Assembly (NCBI GenBank): GCA_034638255.1
Contig: JAWPGT010000032.1
Coordinates: 1-64,000 of the forward strand
Direction of reading: 5' to 3'
DNA length: 64,000 nucleotides
Source of the DNA: Coprinus comatus
Taxonomy: Eukaryota; Basidiomycota; Agaricomycetes; Agaricales; Agaricaceae
Under the pieces are notes generated by a model, which ran no database searches, was not told the DNA's origin, and saw only the letters and a list, made by a program, of their open reading frames with translations. Shown in pieces: positions 30,643-40,432 of the stretch (positions within the stretch are counted from its first letter, which is position 1; the number at the start of each line of letters is the position of its first letter). The translations under genes and the position numbers were made by a program.

Positions 30643-32313
30643 ATCATTTCACGACAACGAAGAACCAGTCAAACATCAGTTCCTAAACCGGAATTTGATA
30701 GGTCACAACTTCAACGAAGCAGATCTCGTTACCGAGAAACCCCTTCCACCGAACCCTTCCCAGTTCACATCCCCGGACCGATCCAAGCCTCTACCTCACA
30801 AGACTCTGGACGCTCCACCTCGTCATTTTATACACAACCACCAGTACCTCCCCCATCTCAGCTTTTCGGAGAACCTAGTCCTATACAACGACAAGGTTCG
30901 CAATCTAGCGAAACTTCAAAACAACAATACAGAGAGAAACAACAACAATCTTCATCCGAAGAAGACGACTCAGACGACGACGACCCCCCGCCAATCCCTC
31001 CTCGAAGACCTAGAGTTACTATCCCGTCTCGAGTCCATACACCAATCCCAACTCCCGCCAACCCAACAACTCCACACACTTCGTCATTACCCCCGGCTCC
31101 ACCAAATCCCTCCACACCTACTACAAACAGCTTGTCAAGCTCAAATCCAACGATGCCTTCCACAACCACAGTCCCAGCACTCAAACTTCCAGTTCCCCCA
31201 CCATTCGCTGGAGACACAGCATCCTACGGTCATTGGAAACAACGACTTGGAATCTACTATGCAGCAGATCAAGCCCGATTCCATGACAGCGAAACAAAGA
31301 TCCTATACACTCTTTCCCTTATGGTTGGACCGGCAGCCACATGGGCACATGCCTTCACAGAAAGCAAATACGACGACAAGAATTCAACCTACAACTTCGG
31401 AACCTTCACAGCATTCACCAAAGCCTTGGACACAAGCTTCCGCTCATCCACCCATGTCTCAGACGCCATGGCCCGGATTACCAAGTTTAAACAAGGAATG
31501 CGCAACGTACACGAGTACATCACAGAATTCGAATCCCTCGCACTTGAAGCACAAATCACACAGGACACACTCAAAATCCATCTCTTCAAAATGGGTCTTG
31601 AACCCACAATTGGAATGTATGCCATCAGAGCCATGCCAGCCGATACCTATGAAGCATGGAAAGGCGCTGCCCGCGCAGCCAGCCACATACTTCAGTCTGA
31701 ACGAGACTATCGTCAGACACACTATCCCCAAAGGAACCCTCAAATACGTCAAAACCCTCGCTATCGCCAGGCTCAAAACTTTCGTCAACCGCAGTCTATC
31801 CCGCGTTACGTTCAACCACCCGTGGTCGCAAAAGACCCGTACGCCATGGATGTCGACTACATCGAAGAGGCAATCAATAACCTTCGCCTCAACGGTGAAG
31901 AGGAACTCTGTAACATACACGATGAACAGGAGGACTTTGAAGAAGAAGCCCCTCAGCCATCTCAAATTGATCCCGGAGAAATCCTTAATCAATTCATCGA
32001 CAGAGTCTTCACAAGCGAACAAAAGGAATTGTTCAGAGATCGACTCTGTTTCCTCTGCAAGAAACCAGGCCATTTCGCCAACCGATGCCCAGCTCGACGA
32101 ACTGGCCCATCACCTAATCGCCCGAGGTCAATCCCTCGCCAGGCGTACAACCAGAGGAAGGCCCCGACCAAAAATCGAAACCCCCATCTACGACGCCAGA
32201 TCAACAACCTCATTGAAACCGCCCCTGAAGAAGAAGTAGCAGACGTCTACGATTACTTCTCCCAAGATAACATGAACGACGATTTCAACAGCGAAATCAA
32301 GGATTTTGCTTAA
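30643..32313 (+). CDS. gag: Chromovirus B Gag
   Basis: The frame is open from 30643, but the first ATG is at about 31153 (MPSTTTVPALKLP). The stretch before it is Pro/Ser/Gln-rich with an acidic SSEEDDSDDDD patch. The capsid region has PPPFAGD, YGHWKQRLGIYYA, MVGPAATWAHAF and FKMGLEP. A zinc knuckle CFLCKKPGHFANRC lies near the C-terminus. The stop is at 32311. Pol is open in the -1 frame from about 32270 and overlaps the gag end by about 45 bases. Another frame stays open across gag (30695-32239), which is probably compositional. Confidence 0.85.
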   Translation: MISRQRRTSQTSVPKPEFDRSQLQRSRSRYRETPSTEPFPVHIPGPIQASTSQDSGRSTSSFYTQPPVPPPSQLFGEPSPIQRQGSQSSETSKQQYREKQQQSSSEEDDSDDDDPPPIPPRRPRVTIPSRVHTPIPTPANPTTPHTSSLPPAPPNPSTPTTNSLSSSNPTMPSTTTVPALKLPVPPPFAGDTASYGHWKQRLGIYYAADQARFHDSETKILYTLSLMVGPAATWAHAFTESKYDDKNSTYNFGTFTAFTKALDTSFRSSTHVSDAMARITKFKQGMRNVHEYITEFESLALEAQITQDTLKIHLFKMGLEPTIGMYAIRAMPADTYEAWKGAARAASHILQSERDYRQTHYPQRNPQIRQNPRYRQAQNFRQPQSIPRYVQPPVVAKDPYAMDVDYIEEAINNLRLNGEEELCNIHDEQEDFEEEAPQPSQIDPGEILNQFIDRVFTSEQKELFRDRLCFLCKKPGHFANRCPARRTGPSPNRPRSIPRQAYNQRKAPTKNRNPHLRRQINNLIETAPEEEVADVYDYFSQDNMNDDFNSEIKDFA

Positions 32314-35300
32314 AGAGATTAGCCACCACGTCTAACTCTCTTCCATCTGTGTCTACTGCCCCATCTACATCATCATATTCTATTCCTCTTCCACTCAACG
32401 CTGTACAACTCGGAGGAAATGGATCCAACTCTATCTACGCCCCCACACAAACTTCCAGTGCAGTAGCCAACTCAGAAACCGTGGATATCCTCGCCCTCAT
32501 CGACTCAGGAGCAGGAGGAAATTTCATTGACCCAGCTTTGGTAAAACAACACCAATGGCCTGTCAAGAAACTCTTAAAACCCATTACTGCTTACAATGCA
32601 GATGGTACCAAAAATGGTGTTTGTTCATTCTATTCCCCATTGAACTGTACAGTTAATGGTCGACAAACAACCATCGAAGCCAAAATAATCAGTCTCGGAA
32701 AACCTAGAATCATTTTAGGATTCCCCTGGTTACAGGAAAATAATCCAGACATCAATTGGTCTGACAGATTACTCAAATGGAGAGAAGAAGAATCAAGCGA
32801 CGAGATATACCTTGATCTAATTCAAACCATTACAGATGATGACACACAACTGAACAAAATCTGCCTCGACGAGGAAGACTCAGTTGAAATCAATGTCAAA
32901 ACATCATCCTCTAATACCATTGCTCAGCAATTTGGTGACAAGAAACAAGACGACCCTAAGAAAGTCGTTCCTAAAGAGTTCGCCGAATTCTACAAGCTCT
33001 TTGACAAGAAAGCATCAGAGCGCTTTCCTCAAACCCGACCTTGGGATCATAAAATTGAACTCGAAGATTCATTCGAAGCTCGTTCAATTAAACCATATTG
33101 GTTATCACCTCTAGAAGAGAAGGAACTCGACACCTTCTTAAAAGAGAATCTTGAAAAAGGTTACATTCGACCTTCAAAATCACCTATGGCCTCCCCTTTC
33201 TTCTTTGTAGGAAAGAAAGATGGAAAACTACGGCCCTGTCAAGATTACAGATATCTAAATCAACACACTATCAAAAACGCATATCCCATTCCCCTCATCT
33301 CATCAATACTCGACAAATTGAGAGATTCGAAATGGTTCACAAAACTTGATGTTCGTCTAGGATATAACAATATCCGCATAAAAGATGGAGATCAATGGAA
33401 AGGAGCCTTTAAAACAACTAAAGGACTTTTTGAACCCACAGTCATGTTCTTTGGAATGTGCAATTCGCCAGCTACCTTCCAAGCAATGATGGACTCATTG
33501 TTTAGAAAGCTGATAGATGATGGAGAAGTCATTGTCTATATGGATGATATTCTCATTCATGCCAAAACTAAAGAGGAACTTCGCCGTATCACTAAAGAAG
33601 TACTACGAATCCTCCTAAAGAATGATCTATTTCTCAAAAACAGAGAATGCGAATTCGAAAAACAACACCTCGAGTATCTCGGTGTAATCATCACTCCCAA
33701 CAACGTCGCCATGGACCCCGCAAAATTACAAGGCATCCAACAATGGCCCGTACCCAAATCAGTACGAGACGTTCGCAAGTTCATTGGATTTTGCAACTTC
33801 TACCGCAAATTCATTCGAAACTACTCCGACCTCGCACATCCGCTTAACGCTCTTATGTCTAATACCAAAGTATTTGATTGGACATCCGAATGCCAGTCTT
33901 CATTCGAAGATCTGAAAGCGCGATTTCTCACACAGCCCATCCTCACAGTTGCCGATCAAACTAAACCGTTTGAAATAGAATGCGACGCATCTCTATACGC
34001 AACAGGAGCTGTCCTACTACAACGAGACACCAATGGAGTCAAGCACCCAGTTGCTTATCACAGCCGAAGTTTCAATCCCGCCGAACGAAACTATCATTGC
34101 TCAGAGCAAGAATTTCTTGCAATAATTCGAGCACTCACAGAGTGGAGACATTACTTCGAAGGATCACCACACAAAACCATTGTATGGTCTGATCACGAAA
34201 ACCTCAAACGTTGGAAGAACCCTCAAGACCTCAACCGACGACAAGCACGATGGACAGCGTATATGCAACGATTCAACATCAAAATCCGACATATTCCCGG
34301 CAAGAAAAATGGTCCCGCTGATCATCTATCCCGAAGACCTGATCACGTACCTATCGGAGACGATAATCATGACGTAACTGCACTACCCCCGTCATTATTC
34401 TCCACAGACTTACAAGAAACGTCACTCTGCATTATTGATGACCTCATCGGTCAGAAAATAAAAGACGTCACTCAGCAACGGTCTTCATCTATTCCTGAAA
34501 CATACGTCATCGATGACGATGGTTTCCTCCGCTACCAGAATAAGATTGTCATCCCGGATGATCTTCTTCTTAGACGATCCCTCTTACAAAGAGTACACGA
34601 CCATATCACCGCTGGACACCCAGGAATTACAGAAACTTTACGAAAACTAAAGCAATACTGTTACTGGCCCGGTATGAACTCGTTCGTACACAACTACGTT
34701 CAAGGTTGTGGAACTTGTCAACAATACAAGATTAACCGCCACCCACTCAAAGCACCTTTACAACCCATAAAAGGACCTGCTTCCATCCGTCCATTCACCC
34801 AAATCTCCATGGACATGATAACGGATCTACCTCCAGACGGCCCCTATGACTCTATATTGTCCATAGTGGACCATGGACTTACAAAGGGGATATTAATTAT
34901 TCCTACTGCGAAAACAGCCACAGCCGATGACATAGCCGAGCTATTGATAGAACGGTTATTCGCCAAATTCGGAACTCCCGAAAAGGTTATCTCAGATCGA
35001 GGACCCCAATTCATCACCAAGTCAATGCAAGAATTCTATTCAAAACTAAATATAGAACCCGCATACTCGACCGCCTATCATCCTCAATCCGACGGATCAA
35101 CCGAAAGATTCAATCAAGAGATCGAACTATTCTTATCCATCTATTGCTCTGCAAACCCCAATGCTTGGGCACAAGCACTGCCTATCCTCGAATTTACACA
35201 CAATTCCCGCACCCATGCTGGTCGCACTCAAACCCCATTCGAACTAATGTATGGCTATGCACCAAAAACATTCCATACCACGGAAGAACCCTCAAACATC

Positions 35301-35840
35301 CCATCTATCTCATCCCGATTCGAGTACCTCAAGCAAACAAGAGAACAGGCTCAAGAAGCTCATGAACATATGCGTCAACTTATGGCCGCTCGATCGAACA
35401 AACCATTACCAACCCTAGAACCAGGACAACGGGTCTGGCTTGATAACAGAAACCTCCAAATCAAATACAAATCGAAGAAAATGGCACAGCGCCGAGAAGG
35501 ACCCTTCAAAATTCTACGCAAAATAGGAACAACCACCTACGAGCTAGAGTTACCAATGACGTGGAGGATCCACAACAAATTCCATATCCAACTCCTCACT
35601 CCTGTCAAAGAGAATGACGTATATGGCAAAATGTTTACAGCACCACCTCCAGATATCGTAAATGGAGAAGAAGAATACGAAGTTGAAAATATCCTGAACC
35701 ACCGAGGAACCCCGAGGACAAGACGGTATCTTGTTCATTGGAAAGGATACTCTTCTACGGAAGATTCTTGGGAGCCTGAATCGAATCTTACCAATTCAGG
35801 AGCAATCCTAAAAAGTTATAAAGAGAGACATAGACTCTGA
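32270..35840 (+). CDS. pol: Chromovirus B Pol, intact
   Basis: About 1,190 codons with no internal stop. Domains in order: protease (LIDSGAGGNF), RT (PFFFVGKKDGKLRP, YMDDILIHA), RNase H (IECDASLYA), integrase zinc domain (HITAGHPG and CGTCQQYK), integrase core (SISMDM-type first Asp, ISDRGPQF, HPQSDGSTERFNQE), and a chromodomain at the C-terminus (YEVENIL, YLVHWKGY, SWEPESNL). Catalytic residues of RT and integrase are present. Compared with A, it has MDD rather than LDD at the RT active site and HG in place of DR after the integrase SIVD. It is expressed by -1 frameshifting from gag. Confidence 0.9.
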
Positions 35841-35856
35841 CCAAATCCCCAGTTCA

Positions 35857-37186
35857 ATGCTCTACTCTCCTCCCAATACACCCATCACTACTATCACCAA
35901 TGCCCCCTCCACCGTACTCCCAACCCAAACCTTGGCTCCTGCCAATGGTTCCACCACACGCATCCCTCTCCTGTATTCCCCTGACACTCAGCTTGTTCGA
36001 TTCCGACTATCATGCGAAACATACATCGCTGACCTCGAATCCGTTCATCGAAACAACTCTGAACGCCGCACACTCCTTCACACCCTTCGGGAAGACCTAT
36101 CTGCTTACTTTCCTCAAAGAGCTAAGGAACTGTACCTTTGGGACACCTTGGCCCACACTTGTCAAAAACTCCAATCGAATGGTTTTTCACAACCAGAGCA
36201 TGCTAGCCTCCACCAGCTTTTCCAGGATCTTGACAGATCCCGAAATTCAAGACCTTCGCTCTTCAGCGTTAGTTTTGGACCACGATATGTTAGCACTAGC
36301 AACCTTGAGACTCGAAGGGACGGAATCCTTTCTAGAGACTCGGAAGCGACTCACACCACTCCTCAGAAACCACTACATGCTCGAACAATGGGCCCGGAAC
36401 CTGACCACTCAGGAAAGCTACTACCTGACCAACTTACTATCCCACCAAACGTTCCCAGCCAATGTCCCCAGACCCCATACATGCCACCAATTAAATCCAC
36501 ACAGCGTCGGTGCCCTGCATGTAACGGACATAACCACTTCCTACCACATTGCGAAAGTTACTTCTGCAACCACTGTAAGCAAACTGCTCCAGGCCACTAT
36601 GCCAAGCATTGCTCCCGCAACAAGTACAAAGGCCTCCCTTCCAACACCATCCCGACCTCCGTTATTGAGGAGCACTACATCCAAAACCCTAAACTCCGCC
36701 CTGCCGATAAAACGGACAGTAACATTCTACAAGGAGATAGGACACTTTTACAACAGCAGCCGACACAACGACCAATCAATCGAGGGACAACGCGTCCTAG
36801 CATTCATGAACCACCAGAGATACGCCGCTCACGATCGACAGGACCCCGTACCCCGATTCCGACTGGATCTCGCAGTGAAAGACATCATCGATGCCATTCC
36901 CACTCTCGCCAAGCACGCCGCCGCTCACGCCAGAGTACTGGATCAAATCAAGAAGACTTTGGACGAAACTTTGGAGAAGACTACGACCCCGTCGCCGAGG
37001 CCAACATCACTGGCTCCCCTTGCCGAGACCTCTGAAGTTGAGAATGAGGACATTCCCCTTAAGGAAGGAAGTAATGTTACGAGTCCACCCAAACCACCGG
37101 CCCGTACCACCACCACCAAGGAAGATTTGTTCGCCATCTTCCCCGAACTCATTCCCAATAACGACACCATGGACGACTCCGCTTGA
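35857..37186 (+). CDS. Chromovirus B third ORF (two overlapping frames), zinc-knuckle protein
   Basis: Two long open frames overlap: 35857-37035 (392 codons) and 35900-37186 (428 codons). Protein-like segments alternate between them. The first frame gives the helical start (LRFRLSCETYIADLE type) and, at about 36510-36620, paired zinc knuckles CPACNGHNHFLPHC and CNHCKQTAPGHYAKHC. The second frame gives a helical middle (LALATLRLEGTESFLE) and the C-terminal coiled coil (VLDQIKKTLDETLEK). That end continues 110 bases into the 3' LTR (DLFAIFPELIPNN). This implies frameshift mutations or programmed shifts in a single ancestral ORF. It lies 16 bases after pol. It is not an Env; function unknown, nucleic-acid binding likely. 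Confidence 0.6.
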
Positions 37187-37709
37187 CATACCATTCCCCG
37201 GTGACATCACGGTGACATCACTATGACATCGCTATGACCTAACGTCGAACTAAGTATGAGACTCCACTTATGCTTAGAAGTATACATTTCCCCAGCTCCC
37301 GTATTAGTTATCTGTTTCGTCATTTTACTCCTGTTGACTAATCTTTCATTGTATATGGAGTAAATAGTCCCCGACCCCGATGTCTCACCTACTCCTGTTG
37401 ACAGTTCTAGCATTGTGTATGGAGTAGATTATAAAGCGATGACGAGTATTAGGTTATAATTAGTTAGTAGCTATTATTAGGTACATCCCTAGAATAGTAT
37501 AAATACTCGATGTATTAGACGATTAAAGCCTCAAGCTTTAATCTCTTCTGTTGTAGCCCTTATACATCTCTGTCTCCATACCTCTCGGTCACTAGGTTGA
37601 AAGGCCTTGAGATTGCAGCAGAGTGTTTATTGATCGCACGTTCCTACACGACTGCACTCTAGCGTTTAAGTTCCAGGAGTGTTCAGCTTAACGGTTCGTG
37701 GTCATAACA
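37075..37709 (+). repeat. Chromovirus B 3' LTR
   Basis: 635 bp. One substitution was noticed against the 5' LTR (ACCAAGG here, ACCGAGG at the left). The purine tract AAGGAAGGAAG (37060-37070) lies just upstream. Confidence 0.95.
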
Positions 37710-37730
37710 TAACCACCACAGTACCAACTA

Positions 37731-38200
37731 TGAAACAAGACACATCCGTAGTTACAGTTGGCTTTAAATCTTTGGTCAAGGCCTTGTTGTCAAGTATGGA
37801 CCTCTCAACATTGCCCAACCAGGAAAACGCACAAACACTACACGGCGTGAGGAACCATTCTGGCCAGGTTTTATATGTCCTTTTGGAAGAGGCAATCCAA
37901 TTTTGCAATGATGAAGCGGACAGTAGCTGTGATGATATGAAGGAGGCCCACAAATGTTTGTGAGTAACACTTCAACCTCATTTTTTATTATTCTAAAGTT
38001 GATTGGCAGTTTGAATTGTGAGGGGATAAGAGAAATGTAATCGAGGACTTTCTCTCTTTCTTGAAAACAATTCTAACACGATTCTCCATGCTCCATTCTG
38101 ATGATAGCAAGTCTATCCTGTTTATTGAAAGACTTCCACAGGATTACATTGAGGATAATCTCCCAGATATCACCTTCATTTGTACGTTCAAATTGATGTG
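37731..38200 (+). CDS. Small gene of unknown function next to chromovirus B
   Basis: ATG 37731 opens a helical exon (MKQDTSVVTVGFKSLVKALL to EAHKCL, ending about 37962). After an intron of roughly 60 bases a second exon reads NVIEDFLSFLKTILTRF and ERLPQDYIEDNLPDI, ending near 38199. No domain is recognised. Chromovirus B inserted 20 bases upstream of this ATG, so the promoter or upstream exons may be displaced and the gene may be broken. Confidence 0.4.
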
Positions 38201-38645
38201 ATGAAGGCCTAATTCTAAAAACGAGGTTAGATTACTATTTGCATTCCTATATGTTCCTTGATCTATAAAAGCTCAAAATATTCTAGGACCACACCTCACA
38301 TTGCTATACTATGATGCCAAAGGTCAGATTTAATCCTACCCTATCCATATGACAGACCCAGTCTCCAGATATCAATGAAGGGGCCACGCAGCAATCGTAG
38401 CCAACTGTCATATAGATCCATTAGTATTATACTCTGAATATATATATCCAAGAGATTCTCTTTCAAAAGTGGGACTCGAAAATATATCGTGCATTGAAAC
38501 AAAAAATTCTTTCTTTATAGGATCCTACAGGAATCAGTACTCAGTTGTCAATGCAACATAAAATTCCTGCGAAGATTAAAATTTCAGGCCATTAATATTT
38601 TGAACAGATTAAATCTCATGATAGAATGGTCCGTGCGAGTGATCG

Positions 38646-39461
38646 ATGAATTGTGATGACGTTACACTACTTAGTCGATATCCAATGTTACCTGAATTCA
38701 TTCTCATCGCTCCTCCACCACGAACAAACCCTCGCACAAAACAGGTGCAGCCATCTCTTTGTGAGGCCTGGAAAAAGGCACTGGCAGATTTTCCAGAAAA
38801 TGTTTCCTCTCTTTTCCAGGTAAAGGAAATGCAACTTGACCCAGAGACACTTGTGCATGAGTTTGGGGCTTGCGAATGTTTGGTATCTCCGGCCAATGCC
38901 TTTGGAATAATGGATGGAGGGTGCGCACTGGGTACTAAAAGCTTATCAGATGAGGTATTCAGAGCCTGTTGCAGTTATGATCTTGCGCTCTCCCGAGCTT
39001 TTCGTGTCGAAGGGGATGTCTGGGTCCTTACCAACGTTGTACAGGACCACCTCCAACGCAAACACAGAGGTTATCTCCCTCCAGCTTCATGCACACTCGT
39101 ACCTCTCCCACAAATACTCACCGCATCCAATCCTCTAGGATGTACTGTCCTCGCTGTCGTTCCCACTATGAGAACTCCGGAAGACGTGAGCTGGCACATC
39201 GATCTTGTTTACGATTGCATGTGGAATCTCCTTACTTCTATTTTGCAATGGAATGAAGGAGAGAGACCAAGCGGATCAGAGCCTATCAGAAGAGTACTAA
39301 TGACTGGACTTGGTACGGGTAGTGGCGGGATCTCATTAGACAAATGCGCGATGCAGATGTTTCTTGCTGTAAACAATTTCATTCAAGGATGGGGAGAACA
39401 GCCTAGGTGGGAGCGACTCCTTACTCGAACTAAAGAGATGGATGCTACTCGCGTTAAATAG
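38646..39461 (+). CDS. Macro-domain-like protein
   Basis: Resembles fungal macro-domain proteins that bind or hydrolyse ADP-ribose derivatives. ATG 38646; key blocks are CLVSPANAFGIMDGG (nucleotide-binding loop), LALSRAF, YLPPASC, AVVPTMR and MTGLGTGSGGIS (second phosphate-binding loop), followed by KCAMQMFLAV. Between MDGG and YDLALSRAF sits a 54-base segment (38921-38974) with GTGCGC/GCAG ends that has no stop and keeps frame. Removing it gives the normal family spacing and about 253 residues; retaining it gives 271. An ADP-ribose role is from the family and was not shown here. Confidence 0.75.
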   Translation: MNCDDVTLLSRYPMLPEFILIAPPPRTNPRTKQVQPSLCEAWKKALADFPENVSSLFQVKEMQLDPETLVHEFGACECLVSPANAFGIMDGGCALGTKSLSDEVFRACCSYDLALSRAFRVEGDVWVLTNVVQDHLQRKHRGYLPPASCTLVPLPQILTASNPLGCTVLAVVPTMRTPEDVSWHIDLVYDCMWNLLTSILQWNEGERPSGSEPIRRVLMTGLGTGSGGISLDKCAMQMFLAVNNFIQGWGEQPRWERLLTRTKEMDATRVK

Positions 39462-39534
39462 GGGTTAGCCTGATGAATGATATTTTATGTTAGTCTTGAA
39501 TGTCAATTCGGTTAATTTGGCATGACGCTGTCCC

Positions 39535-39745
39535 CTGCTCACCTTCTAGCAGAAGAATCATCCATGAACCTCTTCGTCCACCTAAAGTGCTTCTCACTAG
39601 AATCACCTTCCATACCTCTAACATAGCTATGTTCTCTTTGGAATCATTTAACGATCTCATAGTACAAGCAGGTCAAGCTTCGTACTTCCTCGGCACCCCA
39701 CAATTCCAACATCTTGCACCATTTTTTTCGTTTTCCGAACCCATC
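39535..39745 (+). pseudogene. Oxidoreductase fragment
   Basis: Matches the middle of the gene at 56421-58503, inverted relative to it. The stretch from LLAEESS through MNLFV, LLTKITFHSPNIA, SWES, and GTPQ-Q-LAPF is recognisable across several frame changes. Sequence on either side is unrelated to that gene, so it is a small dispersed duplicate, already frameshifted. Confidence 0.75.
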
Positions 39746-40432
39746 GACCGATATATCGTACCAACTAACTTTACTCCCATGGTCCAATGTGTTTGTTTCT
39801 CTAACGCTGATTATGATACCTTCACGTTGTAATGGGGTGTACTGTGGTTTGTTGTTGATTTGAAAAAATGAATCTGATCCCTGGCCTCTTATTTTGGACT
39901 CATGGCATCATACAACAACTGTCAGGCCTGTCGGATTTCAAGTTTTGGACCTCGTTGTATATTGTACTATCAACCGCCATGTTATAACAAGTTTTAAAGA
40001 AGAAAATCTCTTGGAACACATAAGTTGAGTATTTCTTATGGAAGCCTGTCTTGAACTGCGTGCATTAGAAATGTGATATTAGATCATCAATGTGCACTGT
40101 CAGGTTGCAGTTTTACCGATTCAAAAATGTATGGCTGCATGGATCTGGAATCAAAATTATGCAGAGAACTTCAACAAGCTGCGCCTGCAAATGTTCTGTG
40201 CGTGGGAAATACGCGTCACGTCGGGTGGAACAACTTAGGTGCTCCACTGAACTTCCATCCTTCAGCACCTTTATTGAACCTTCAGAGCTTATGGTCTCCA
40301 AGATGTCGAGCTCACCACAGGAAGGGCCTCTTGATAACCCACAACTGTAAGAGTGTCTCAGTTATTTCTCTTCTGCCTTCTGAGATATATATATATATAG
40401 ACACCGCGAGTAAGTTTTGATGGAGATAAATT

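Larger units (their letters stand above)
29479..37709 (+). mobile_element. Chromovirus B (Ty3/gypsy LTR retrotransposon), 8.23 kb
   Basis: Complete element with 635-bp LTRs (29479-30113 and 37075-37709; one difference noticed by eye) and 5-bp duplication TAACC (29474-29478, 37710-37714). Order: LTR, self-priming site, about 1 kb leader, gag, intact pol with chromodomain in the -1 frame, a third ORF with zinc knuckles running into the 3' LTR. Young age and intact pol make it a candidate for recent activity. Confidence 0.95.

Noticed and set aside
37207..37413. 68-codon minus-strand frame in both LTRs of chromovirus B
   Set aside because: Lies over promoter sequence and is duplicated only through the LTR.
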